Shown: piece after piece, positions 1 to 6,779 of the stretch
How positions within the stretch are numbered: position 1 is the first letter of the stretch
Layout of the letters: each line of letters begins with the position of its first letter
Assembly: GCA_027490875.1 (NCBI GenBank)
Contig: JAIXXE010000125.1
Location: 1-18,021 of the forward strand
Direction: 5' to 3'
Origin: Alphaproteobacteria bacterium
GTDB lineage: Bacteria; Pseudomonadota; Alphaproteobacteria; UBA2136; UBA6156
Length of the DNA stretch: 18,021 nt
Made by a program: the position numbers and the translations under genes
The notes under the pieces: model-generated
What the model was told of the DNA's origin: nothing
The model's database searches: none
Seen by the model: only the letters and a program-made list of their open reading frames with translations

Positions 1-371
1 AACAGCTTTTTCTGGATGCTGCTGGTGCCGATTTTCACCATGCTCCAGTTGTTGAGAATATACTCCTGCATGCCGGCCCGTACCCAGAACATCGCGTAGG
101 TGGAAAGGCGCAGGCCACGGGCGGGCTCGAAGCGGCGGATGGCTTGAATCAGGCCAATATTGCCTTCCTGAATCAGCTCTTCCAACGGCAGACCATAGCC
201 CCTAAAGCCTGTCGCAACCTTCACCACCAGTTTCAGGTAGCTCTGCATTAACGTATTGAAAGCCTTAATATCTCCAGCCTGAACCCGCTTGGCCAATTCC
301 TGCTCGGCTTCCGCGGTAAGGCTGCTAAACTTGCCGATGGTGGCGAGGTAGTGGCTCATTTGGTCGGTCAT
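1..371 (-). CDS. rpoH: RNA polymerase sigma-32 factor RpoH, N-terminal 123 residues (partial)
   Basis: The protein begins MTDQMSHYLATIGKFSSLTA and is cut by the window edge after about 123 residues; the family is usually near 290-300. The sigma-70 region 2 core is visible: a region 2.1-2.2 segment with GYGLPLEELIQEGNIGL at about 62-78, then RFEPARGLRLSTYAMFWVRA with the promoter-melting aromatics. The stretch EYILNNWSMVKIGT followed by QKKL is typical of the heat-shock sigma-32 group rather than of RpoD. It directs core RNA polymerase to heat-shock promoters in the cytoplasm. The ATG at 371 has an AAGGA ribosome site about 8 nt upstream. The rluD gene upstream on the same strand is the common alphaproteobacterial neighbour. 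The RpoH box and region 4 lie outside the window, so the call rests on region 2 and context. Confidence 0.9.
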   Translation of the reverse strand, partial: MTDQMSHYLATIGKFSSLTAEAEQELAKRVQAGDIKAFNTLMQSYLKLVVKVATGFRGYGLPLEELIQEGNIGLIQAIRRFEPARGLRLSTYAMFWVRAGMQEYILNNWSMVKIGTSSIQKKL

Positions 372-447
372 GGCAAAGTCCTTTTTGGTTACAGAAGCCT
401 ATGATGGCCACGAAAAGGAAGAGTCCTGACACTTAAACACACTATAT

Positions 448-1440
448 CTAACAGTTACTTAACAATTCTATCAAGGTTTGCATTGTGGCTGGAAGGGGGG
501 CTTCAAAATGCAGTTTCTGGCGGGTCAGGGGGTGCTCGAAGCCTAACACGGCCGCGTGGAGCTGCTGGGTGGCTGGAACGGGCAGCAGGCCTGCCTCGGC
601 GGCCAGCGGGTGCCGGTTACCACGGGGGGTGGGGTAGAGGGGGTCGCCCAGCACCGGATTGCCCAGTTTGGCCAAATGCACGCGAATCTGGTGGGTACGG
701 CCCGTTTCCAGCCGCAGTTGCAGCAGGCTGGCGCGGGGGGCCTCGGCCGGGCCATAACGGGCGAGGGTTTGGTAATGCGTTATGGCCTCCTTGCCGCCGG
801 TTGTTACGACGGCGCGAGGAATCCGCAGCGTCGGGTGGCGGCCAATATTGCCCCGTATGGTGCCAGCAGCAGGTGTTGGGGCCCCTCTTACCAGCGCCAC
901 ATAGCGGCGCTGCAGGCGGCCATCGCGCCCGTGGGCGGCAAACTGCTTGGCCAGAAAGCGGTGGGCCGCTGCCGTTTTGGCGACCACCAGCAGGCCCGAG
1001 GTATCCTTATCCAAGCGGTGCACGATGCCGGGGCGATCGGTGCCGTTTTCGGTACTCAGGCCCGTGCCGCAATGGTGCAGCAGGGCATGTACCAAAGTGC
1101 CCGTAAAATGCCCCGGCGCTGGGTGTACGGTAAGCCCTGCCGGCTTGTTGACCACCAGCAGCACTTCATCTTCAAACACAATCTCCAGCGCGATGGCTTC
1201 GGGCTGAAGCACGTAGGATGCGGGCGGCGGCGGCAGCACGTGGTACACTTCCCCCCCACGCACCTTTTTGGCTGGGTTAAGGCTGGGCTGCTGACCAAGC
1301 AAGACCACACCCTGCTTAATCCAGCGTTGCACCTCGGCGCGGGAGGTCTCCTGGCCGAGCGGCAGCAGAATTGCCAGCAACCAGACATCGAGCCGTTGGC
1401 CTGCAGCTGCAGGGGTTACGGTGGCGCTTTGGGGGTTCAC
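448..1440 (-). CDS. rluD: Large-subunit rRNA pseudouridine synthase, RluD/RluA family
   Basis: A 330-residue protein of the usual length for the family. An N-terminal S4-like RNA-binding segment (about 14-75, QRLDVWLLA to GGEVYHV) is followed by the catalytic domain. The signature HRLDKDTSG at 141-149 contains the catalytic Asp144, and GRTHQIRVHLAKLGNPVLGD near 247-266 is the conserved C-terminal block. RluD converts specific uridines of 23S rRNA helix 69 to pseudouridine. The exact target is inferred from family and from the place next to rpoH. The start is GTG at 1440, because an in-frame stop lies immediately upstream. About 76 nt separate its stop from the rpoH start, so the two may share a transcript. 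The assignment to RluD rather than a sister such as RluC is likely but not proven. Confidence 0.88.
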   Translation of the reverse strand: MNPQSATVTPAAAGQRLDVWLLAILLPLGQETSRAEVQRWIKQGVVLLGQQPSLNPAKKVRGGEVYHVLPPPPASYVLQPEAIALEIVFEDEVLLVVNKPAGLTVHPAPGHFTGTLVHALLHHCGTGLSTENGTDRPGIVHRLDKDTSGLLVVAKTAAAHRFLAKQFAAHGRDGRLQRRYVALVRGAPTPAAGTIRGNIGRHPTLRIPRAVVTTGGKEAITHYQTLARYGPAEAPRASLLQLRLETGRTHQIRVHLAKLGNPVLGDPLYPTPRGNRHPLAAEAGLLPVPATQQLHAAVLGFEHPLTRQKLHFEAPLPATMQTLIELLSNC

Positions 1441-1545
1441 CCCCTATGCCTAGCCCAGAAGGCCAGCTTTGCGCAACCTTACCGACAAGAAAACACCTTA
1501 CCATTAAGTTTGACAACGCCACGGCGGCGGTGCTGAAATGATAAG

Positions 1546-2085
1546 GTGAAGCTTCCCTTAACCTTATTTGCGCTAATGTTTGCCTTGGCAACGCCTGCTT
1601 GGGTGGCCGCCAGCACCCTCGCGCTTTACAAGGAGAAAACCGCCCAGCAGGTTGGCAGCACCCGCCTGACTTGGCTGATTTGGGATGTGTATGACGCCGC
1701 GCTGTATTCCCCGACCGGACTCTACTCACCCCAGCTGCCGTTTGTGCTGGAGCTGACCTACTTGCGCGCTTTGAATGGTGCGCAGGTTGCGGCCAAAACC
1801 ACGGAAGAAATGACCAGACTTGGGAATACCAACCAGACAAAACAGGCCAAGTGGCAGTTGCAGCTGACCGATTGGTTCGCCGGGATTGAACAAGGCACGC
1901 GCTTGGCTGCCATGCGCAATGCTGATGGCTCCACCACCTTTGTGCGAAATGGCACGCAGGTATTGGGGAGTTTTCAAGACCCTGAGTTTGCCCGGTACTT
2001 TTTTGCCATCTGGTTAAGTGCTGCAACCTTGCGCCCTGACTTAAAAGAGCAGCTGTTAGGCAGTGGCCGGGTGGCCGCCCGATGA
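1546..2085 (+). CDS. Secreted chalcone-isomerase-like protein (Chalcone_3 type)
   Basis: A 179-residue protein with an N-terminal signal peptide (MKLPLTLFALMFALATPAWVAAS) and a body typical of the bacterial chalcone-isomerase-like family: LIWDVYDAALYSP at about 44-56, FVLELTYLRALNG, EEMTRLG, FVRNGTQVLGSFQDPEFARYFFAIWLS and a C-terminal LLG. The GTG at 1546 is the only usable start, since the frame opens after a stop at 1534-1536. Bacterial members are not expected to catalyse plant flavonoid chemistry, and their function is unknown. It overlaps the next gene by 4 nt (ATGA), pointing to translational coupling. Together with the DUF3833 lipoprotein and the dehydrogenase it resembles the accessory cluster that in other proteobacteria accompanies fatty-acid-modification and singlet-oxygen-response genes; that link is an inference. 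Confidence 0.82.
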   Translation: MKLPLTLFALMFALATPAWVAASTLALYKEKTAQQVGSTRLTWLIWDVYDAALYSPTGLYSPQLPFVLELTYLRALNGAQVAAKTTEEMTRLGNTNQTKQAKWQLQLTDWFAGIEQGTRLAAMRNADGSTTFVRNGTQVLGSFQDPEFARYFFAIWLSAATLRPDLKEQLLGSGRVAAR

Positions 2086-2669
2086 GACGCATGTGGGGGT
2101 TCATCGCACTGTTAACCTTAAGTTTAGGAGCCTGCACCATGAAGCCTGCCGTCACAACCTATCGGGCCGAAGGGCCCAAGCTAGAATTGGCCACCTTTTT
2201 TGCGGGCCAAACAACCGCACATGGCTTGGTGAAAGACTGGCGCGGTCAGGTCATCCGTCGGTTCCATGCCACAATTAACGGGACGTTTGACAAGGCCGGT
2301 ATAGGGACGTTGGCTGAAGTATTTTATTGGAACGACGGGGAAGTACAGACCCGTACATGGCAAGTGTGGCCAACCGCGCCCGACGCCCAAGGCAATACCA
2401 CCTTTGCTGGAACTGCCGGCGACGTGGTGGGCCAAGCCACCGGTGTTGCCAGCGGCAACGCGCTGAACTGGCGCTACACACTGGCTGTTCCGATGGGCGA
2501 TAAGGCCAGCCCCACGGTGGTGAACTTGGCGCTGGATGACTGGATGTACCTGTTGCCCGATAACACGTTGCTTAACATTACCGATATGCGTAAATTTGGC
2601 TTTAAGGTTGGCGAGATTGTTATTTTTATTCAGCCTGCCTCATCGGTTAAAACACCAACACGGCGCTAA
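2082..2669 (+). CDS. DUF3833-family lipoprotein
   Basis: A 195-residue protein. The N-terminus has a basic-hydrophobic stretch ending in lipobox LGAC (Cys18), so it should be lipidated and membrane-anchored, facing the periplasm. The body matches my memory of DUF3833: FFAGQTTAHGLVKDWRGQVIRRF, EVFYWNDGEVQTRTW, AGDVVGQATGVASGNALNWRY, LDDWMYLLPDNTLLN and KFGFKVGEIVIFIQ. The biochemical role is unknown. The start at 2082 overlaps the stop of the upstream gene; an internal ATG at 2091 would also keep the signal. It is the middle gene of a three-gene operon, with 6 nt to the next start. Confidence 0.82.
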   Translation: MRRMWGFIALLTLSLGACTMKPAVTTYRAEGPKLELATFFAGQTTAHGLVKDWRGQVIRRFHATINGTFDKAGIGTLAEVFYWNDGEVQTRTWQVWPTAPDAQGNTTFAGTAGDVVGQATGVASGNALNWRYTLAVPMGDKASPTVVNLALDDWMYLLPDNTLLNITDMRKFGFKVGEIVIFIQPASSVKTPTRR

Positions 2670-2675
2670 TCCCTG

Positions 2676-3440
2676 ATGCCTAAGGCCCATTGGATTATCG
2701 GTGCGACCCACGGGATTGGCCGGGCGGTTGCCGAGGCGGCGTTGCAGCGTGGCGAGACTGTTTACGCCAGCGGGCGGGATACCTTAGCCCTGGCGACGCT
2801 GACAGCTGCCTACCCTAAACTTTGCCACGCTCTGGCGCTGGATATTACCGACCAGGACGCCGTAATCCTGGCGGCTTCAAAATTGCCCTCGCCGTTGGCC
2901 TCTGTTCAAGTTTACGCAGGAACCTACACCCCCACCGCGGTGGCCGATGCAGTCTGGGCCGATACCCTTAAAACCATTGCTGTTAACCTGACGGGGTTGC
3001 TGGGGGTGGTGCATGCGGTACTCCCGCTGCTGCGTGCACAGGCTGGGCAAGGGCAGGGCTCGCAGTTGGTGTTATGCGGCAGTGTGGCGGGTTTGGTGGG
3101 GCTACCCAAGGGGCAGCCCTACAGTGCCACCAAAGCGGCCCTGCTTAACTTTTGCCAGAGCCTCCGGGCCGAAGAACTGGCCCATGCCGCGCGCAGCCAT
3201 GCCGCGCTGATCGATGTGCGCGTCATCAACCCGGGCTTTGTGAAGACGCGCCTTACCGCCAAAAATACCTTCGAGATGCCTTTTTTGCTGGAGCCAGAAG
3301 CGGCAGCAGCAGCCATTTGGCGAGGCTTGAATCACACCAATCGCTGGATGATTAACTTTCCCTTGCCAATGGTACTGCTCATGCAGGCTCTCGCGCGCAT
3401 GCCTGCTTGGCTTTACTTTACGCTGGCACGGCGGATGTAA
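2676..3440 (+). CDS. Short-chain dehydrogenase/reductase (SDR family)
   Basis: A 254-residue classical SDR, normal length. The Rossmann dinucleotide motif is GATHGIG at 9-15, slightly divergent from TGxxxGIG. Asn104 (IAVNLTG), Ser136 (VLCGSVAG) and the catalytic YSATK at 149-153 complete the tetrad. It should catalyse NAD(P)-dependent oxidation or reduction of an alcohol/carbonyl substrate in the cytoplasm; the substrate cannot be read from sequence. The usual NNAG segment is replaced by VYAGTY. The C-terminus (about 225-250) is unusually hydrophobic and aromatic, so membrane association is possible. It is the last gene of the operon with the two envelope proteins upstream, which suggests a lipid or envelope-related substrate (inference). 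Confidence 0.85.
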   Translation: MPKAHWIIGATHGIGRAVAEAALQRGETVYASGRDTLALATLTAAYPKLCHALALDITDQDAVILAASKLPSPLASVQVYAGTYTPTAVADAVWADTLKTIAVNLTGLLGVVHAVLPLLRAQAGQGQGSQLVLCGSVAGLVGLPKGQPYSATKAALLNFCQSLRAEELAHAARSHAALIDVRVINPGFVKTRLTAKNTFEMPFLLEPEAAAAAIWRGLNHTNRWMINFPLPMVLLMQALARMPAWLYFTLARRM

Positions 3441-3454
3441 TGGCTGAGTAAAAC

Positions 3455-3528
3455 TGGAGCGGGTAGACGGAATCGAACCGACAACATCAGTTTGGAAAAC
3501 TGAGGTTTTACCACTAAACTATACCCGC
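3455..3528 (-). tRNA. tRNA-Gly (anticodon TCC)
   Basis: The reverse strand gives a 74-nt cloverleaf: acceptor GCGGGTA pairing with the 3' strand TACCCGC, a D arm, an anticodon arm TCAGT-TTTCCAA-ACTGA with anticodon TCC, a T arm with GGTTCGATTCC, and an encoded CCA end. It decodes glycine GGA/GGG codons. It lies just downstream of the dehydrogenase gene on the opposite strand. Confidence 0.95.
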
Positions 3529-3542
3529 GCTCGGGGCCCTTC

Positions 3543-3803
3543 TTACCCGAAAATGAGCAGGACGCCAAGGGCAATTACACCAATGGCTACCAGCGCCGCG
3601 GCTGGGTTACGCTGAATTGCTTTGCTAATGCACTGGCAGGTTTCTGCCATCGATGATGAACCTTTGGCACTTTGGCTACGGGCGGCGGCCACAGGCTTGG
3701 CGGCGCGTGCGGCTGGTTTGGTGGCCTGTGGAGCAGCCTTTACGGCCTTTGCCGATGCCTTGTTGGCGGCTTTAGATTTGGGCTTTGCTTTGGCGGCAGA
3801 CAT
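3543..3803 (-). CDS. Small Lys/Ala-rich protein with C-terminal membrane segment
   Basis: An 86-residue protein of two halves. Residues 1-50 are a histone-H1-like low-complexity tail rich in Lys, Ala and Pro (SKAANKASAKAVKAAPQ). Residues about 53-86 contain SSMAETCQCISKAIQRNPAA, followed by a hydrophobic segment ALVAIGVIALGVLLIFG that should span the inner membrane. The arginine-asparagine-proline turn before the membrane segment recalls the C-terminal part of the DUF883 (ElaB/YqjD) family of membrane-anchored ribosome-associated proteins, but the match is weak. The basic tail could bind nucleic acid or ribosomes at the membrane (inference). The coding call is supported by the coherent two-part architecture and by the ATG at 3803 with a purine-rich stretch upstream. 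The opposite-strand frame at 3622-3843 is its shadow. Confidence 0.6.
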   Translation of the reverse strand: MSAAKAKPKSKAANKASAKAVKAAPQATKPAARAAKPVAAARSQSAKGSSSMAETCQCISKAIQRNPAAALVAIGVIALGVLLIFG

Positions 3804-3885
3804 GATGGGCGACTTTCTTGTTAGCGATTTGTTAAAGGCATAGTAAATCCATTGAATGAGTTAAGCAAGCCCTCTGCTAAAACAC

Positions 3886-3914
3886 TTGACAAGTTAAGCC
3901 GCAGTGCCCATAAG
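3886..3914 (+). promoter_or_regulatory. Promoter of tRNA-fMet
   Basis: A consensus -35 box TTGACA (3886-3891) is followed after exactly 17 nt by CATAAG (3909-3914, four of six matches to TATAAT). The expected start of transcription is about 6-8 nt before the mature tRNA 5' end at 3927. Confidence 0.7.
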
Positions 3915-3926
3915 CCCCACCGGTGA

Positions 3927-4003
<77 letters not shown>

Positions 4004-4019
4004 AATTATTCAAAGCTTT

Positions 4020-4047
4020 AGCCTCTCTACGGAGAGGCTTCTTTTTT
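4020..4047 (+). terminator. Rho-independent terminator after tRNA-fMet
   Basis: Stem GCCTCTC (4021-4027) with GAGAGGC (4032-4038), closed further by A4020-T4039, a TACG loop, then a T-rich tail to 4047. It lies 16 nt after the tRNA CCA. It belongs to the element side of the junction, so the island brought a terminator with the tRNA half. Confidence 0.85.
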
Positions 4048-4048
4048 G

Positions 4049-4070
4049 TCATTGCCGCACCGTTGCCGCA
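4049..4070 (+). repeat. Left integrase arm-type repeats (two TTGCCGCA)
   Basis: TTGCCGCA occurs at 4052-4059 and 4063-4070, start-to-start spacing 11 nt. The whole 22-nt block is repeated exactly at 15301-15322 near the other end of the island. Short direct repeats flanking the core at both ends are what tyrosine integrases use as arm-binding sites. The assignment is inferred. Confidence 0.65.
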
Positions 4071-4104
4071 TTTAGGTAAAAACCCACCATATCCCATGTG
4101 GAGA

Positions 4105-4135
4105 AAGACCTTCAGCCCGTTAACCTGAAGGTCTT
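4105..4135. repeat. Perfect 11-bp inverted repeat sharing sequence with the att core
   Basis: AAGACCTTCAG (4105-4115) and CTGAAGGTCTT (4125-4135) are perfect reverse complements around a 9-nt spacer. The right arm with its flank (TAACCTGAAGGTC, 4121-4133) repeats 13 nt of the tRNA-fMet core as seen at the right junction. No T-run follows, so it is not an obvious terminator. It could be an accessory integrase/excisionase site or chance. Confidence 0.5.
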
Positions 4136-4169
4136 AGGCTACTTCAAATAACTTTTACTAAGGATCTTG

Positions 4170-4221
4170 CTAAAGAAAAGATAATGCAGTATCTTTTCTT
4201 TAGATAAAAGCTAAGGAAAAG
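4170..4221. promoter_or_regulatory. Palindromic operator-like region upstream of fic
   Basis: CTAAAGAAAAGATA (4170-4183) and TATCTTTTCTTTAG (4190-4203) form a perfect 14-bp inverted repeat around a 6-nt spacer. A related half-site CTAAGGAAAAG follows at 4211-4221 and overlaps the ribosome site of the fic gene (ATG at 4226). The encoded Fic protein has a C-terminal winged-helix-like region, so binding of its own operator is a reasonable inference. Confidence 0.6.
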
Positions 4222-4225
4222 TTCA

Positions 4226-5410
4226 ATGACCCCCTCCCATAAGGTCTCAAAAGCTAGGCTCGGCACTTATATTGCCTCCAGCACTGCGGGGGAGAGGTAT
4301 CAAGCTTTTGTCCCCCCCCCTTTACCCCCCCAACCCCCGCTTGATAGCACGCGCTATGCCCCCCTGCTGGAAAAAGCAGGGCTGGCCTTGGGCCGCCTGG
4401 ATGGTTTAGTGGACGCCATCCCCGAGACCAAGCTATTTTTATACTTCAATATCCGTAAGGAGGCGGTACTGTCCTCCCAGATAGAGGGTACCCAATCCTC
4501 ACTCTCTGACTTGCTGATGTTTGAAAGTGACGAAGTGCCAGGGGTGCCCCTGCACGACGTTACTGAAGTTTCAAACTATGTGCTTGCGCTGGAGCACGCC
4601 TTTAAGCGGCTTAAGGAGGGGTTCCCCCTTTCCCTACGGCTGCTGAACGAGATGCACGCCCTCCTACTATCTCGTGGACGGGGGAGCGGTAAAAACCCAG
4701 GGGAGTTCCGTCGCAGCCAAAACTGGATTGGGGGTACCCGTCCAGGCAACGCTCGCTTTGTACCCCCCCCACCTGAAAAACTCCAGCAATGCTTGGGGGC
4801 CTTTGAGTCATTCCTTTACCTAGACCCCGCACCTTACCCCCCGCTGGTGAAAGCCGCGTTGGCACATGTTCAATTTGAGACCATTCACCCCTACCTAGAC
4901 GGCAATGGTCGCCTCGGGCGGTTACTAATTACCCTACTGCTATGTCTGGATGGAGTTTTGAAAGAACCTATCCTCTATCTCAGTATCTTCTTTAAAAACC
5001 ACCGCCAGACCTATTACGACAAATTAGGATCGGTACGGGAACATGGTGACTGGGAAGGCTGGGTGGAATTCTTCTTAGAGGGGGTGATAGAAGCCGCCGA
5101 TCAAGCCGTAATCACCATCAGCAAAGTGCGCGACCAACTGGCAGCTGACAAAGCCAAAATAGCTAAAGCTGGCCGCAAAGGCTTGAACATGCTAAAAGTG
5201 CATAAACACCTGCAGAAAAAACCGATCGCTTCAGCTCTGGATATCGCCCAGGAGCTAGGTATTACCGCCCCCACCGCCCGTGCCGCGTTGCAGAACCTGG
5301 AGTCCATCGGTATTGTTACTGAAATCACAGGCCGCGAGCGCGGGAAGTTGTATGTTTACCAACATTATATTGCAGCTTTGGAAGAAGGTACGGGGGGATC
5401 GCCAGAATGA
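4226..5410 (+). CDS. Fic-family protein with autoinhibitory motif and C-terminal winged helix
   Basis: A 394-residue protein. The N-terminal Fic_N-like region contains the inhibitory helix motif SSQIEGT (83-89), whose Glu87 is expected to block the active site. The catalytic Fic loop is HPYLDGNGRLGR (221-232), with the His221 base and the phosphate-binding GNGR intact. Such proteins transfer AMP (or another nucleotide-derived group) to a hydroxyl of a target protein. The target is unknown. The C-terminus (about 310-385, with IAQELGITAPTARAALQNLESIGIV) is a winged helix-turn-helix, which suggests DNA binding and autoregulation through the palindrome just upstream. The start ATG follows AAGGAAAAG. 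In islands Fic proteins are found as regulated toxins or phage-response factors. The intact motif predicts an autoinhibited but active enzyme. Confidence 0.9.
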   Translation: MTPSHKVSKARLGTYIASSTAGERYQAFVPPPLPPQPPLDSTRYAPLLEKAGLALGRLDGLVDAIPETKLFLYFNIRKEAVLSSQIEGTQSSLSDLLMFESDEVPGVPLHDVTEVSNYVLALEHAFKRLKEGFPLSLRLLNEMHALLLSRGRGSGKNPGEFRRSQNWIGGTRPGNARFVPPPPEKLQQCLGAFESFLYLDPAPYPPLVKAALAHVQFETIHPYLDGNGRLGRLLITLLLCLDGVLKEPILYLSIFFKNHRQTYYDKLGSVREHGDWEGWVEFFLEGVIEAADQAVITISKVRDQLAADKAKIAKAGRKGLNMLKVHKHLQKKPIASALDIAQELGITAPTARAALQNLESIGIVTEITGRERGKLYVYQHYIAALEEGTGGSPE

Positions 5411-5445
5411 TGACTATCATCTTATACAGCAAAAATATATCTCAC

Positions 5446-5463
5446 TATAATTTAACAGGGGAG
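5446..5463 (+). promoter_or_regulatory. Likely -10 box and ribosome site for the GHKL-ATPase operon
   Basis: A consensus TATAAT lies at 5446-5451 in the AT-rich gap after fic, and AGGGGAG at 5457-5463 precedes the ATG at 5477 by about 13 nt, longer than ideal. No good -35 box is visible at 17 nt, so the promoter may be activator-dependent or wrongly assigned. Confidence 0.35.
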
Positions 5464-5476
5464 TTATAAAATTCTT

Positions 5477-6778
5477 ATGGGCACAATTGTAAAAGTTTCT
5501 CCAACAAAAGAGTTCTTTGTTGAAATGATTACTAAAGATATATCCCTAGAGGATTGTATTCTTGATTTGATTGATAACTCTATAGATGCTGCGAGAGTAG
5601 CTTCACGGGGAGATATCTCTAATTTAAACGACTACTTTATTGAACTTAATATAAACCCAGAAAGCTTCAGTATTTCCGATAACTGTGGGGGTATATCTCT
5701 ACATAATGCAATTGATTACGCTTTTTATTTTGGGAGAAGAAAAGATGCGCCAAAAGATGTGAATTTTTCTATAGGTTTGTATGGTATAGGAATGAAAAGA
5801 GCAATTTTTAAATTGGGAAGAAAAATAGAAATTAGTAGTTATACTAATGAACATAAATTCATTGTTCCTATAGATGTTGATCAATGGTTGATAAGTGATA
5901 AATGGGACTTTGAGCTAGATCCTCTAGAGAATGATAAGCCTAAAGGTACCTACATTAATGTAAAATCGCTAAGAGATGATGTATCTAAAGAATTTACCGA
6001 CCCAGTTTTTATTAATTCATTATTTGAAATAATAGGACGAGACTATGCGAGCTTCCTATCTCGGGGACTAAATATTAAAATCAACGATAAGCTCGTTAAT
6101 GGCTATAATTATGCTGTAATGGAGAATAGTGATTTTGCGCCTAGTCTTATTTCATATACTGATGATGGAGTAAATGTTGAAATTAGAGCTGGTATAGCGG
6201 CTTTGCCTGATGATGAATCAGATAAGCCTCAGAAATATCAGGATGTAAAAAACTATGGTTGGTTCGTGCTTTGTAATGACCGAGTGGTTCTAGCCGCAGA
6301 TAAATCAATTAAAACTATATGGGGGAGGGACTCATTTCCAGTTTGGCACCCTCAATACAATGGTTTTATTGGGATGATAAATTTCCGGTCTGAGGACTCA
6401 TCCTTGTTACCTTGGGATACAACAAAGCGAAATATAAACTTATCCTCTAGCGTGTACAAAAGAAGCATTCAGAGAATGGCTGAACTAACACGACCTTGGA
6501 TTGATTTTTCTAGAAAGAAAAAAGATGCAGGCTATACTCCTCCAATTTCACAAAACTCTTATTCTTCACTAGTTGAAAAAATTGATACAAATAAAACTTA
6601 TAAGGCTGCTCTACTCATCCCTGATATAAGTAAAACTCCTAATCTTATTTCTATTCAATTCAGAAAATCTGATAAGGATGTGAATAATGTAAAATTAGCT
6701 TTGGGAAATGCTAGAATGAGCAATCGTGAGGTTGGGGAAAAAGTTTTTGATTATTATAAAATGAATGAAGTAGACTAA
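5477..6778 (+). CDS. GHKL-type ATPase (Hsp90/MutL/MORC-like fold), candidate defence protein
   Basis: A 433-residue protein with the Bergerat ATP-binding motifs near its N-terminus. The N box is LEDCILDLIDNSIDAA at 24-39, with the Mg-binding Asn34. The G1 box is ISDNCGGI at 66-73. The G2 box, GLYGIGMKRAIFKLG at 100-114, gives the ATP lid. This order is that of the HATPase_c_3 group (MORC, Hsp90-like) and not of histidine kinases; no receiver or dimerisation domain is seen. WDTTKRNIN near 314-322 could contribute a sensor lysine (inference). The C-terminal half has no recognised domain. The gene is strongly AT-rich compared with its neighbours, indicating recent transfer. One base separates its stop from the next ATG, so it is co-expressed with the methyltransferase-like gene. 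ATP-driven conformational switching on a nucleic acid or protein partner is the likely mode; the function is unproven. Confidence 0.8.
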   Translation: MGTIVKVSPTKEFFVEMITKDISLEDCILDLIDNSIDAARVASRGDISNLNDYFIELNINPESFSISDNCGGISLHNAIDYAFYFGRRKDAPKDVNFSIGLYGIGMKRAIFKLGRKIEISSYTNEHKFIVPIDVDQWLISDKWDFELDPLENDKPKGTYINVKSLRDDVSKEFTDPVFINSLFEIIGRDYASFLSRGLNIKINDKLVNGYNYAVMENSDFAPSLISYTDDGVNVEIRAGIAALPDDESDKPQKYQDVKNYGWFVLCNDRVVLAADKSIKTIWGRDSFPVWHPQYNGFIGMINFRSEDSSLLPWDTTKRNINLSSSVYKRSIQRMAELTRPWIDFSRKKKDAGYTPPISQNSYSSLVEKIDTNKTYKAALLIPDISKTPNLISIQFRKSDKDVNNVKLALGNARMSNREVGEKVFDYYKMNEVD

Positions 6779-6779
6779 C

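Noticed and set aside
483..1536. Two long plus-strand frames opposite rluD
   Set aside because: They are antisense shadows of the GC-rich rluD gene, with no family resemblance and no ribosome sites; rluD itself has full catalytic motifs.
1316..2155. 279-codon minus-strand frame spanning the rluD start and the chalcone-isomerase-like gene
   Set aside because: It runs across two well-supported genes and has cysteine/arginine/proline-rich shadow composition.
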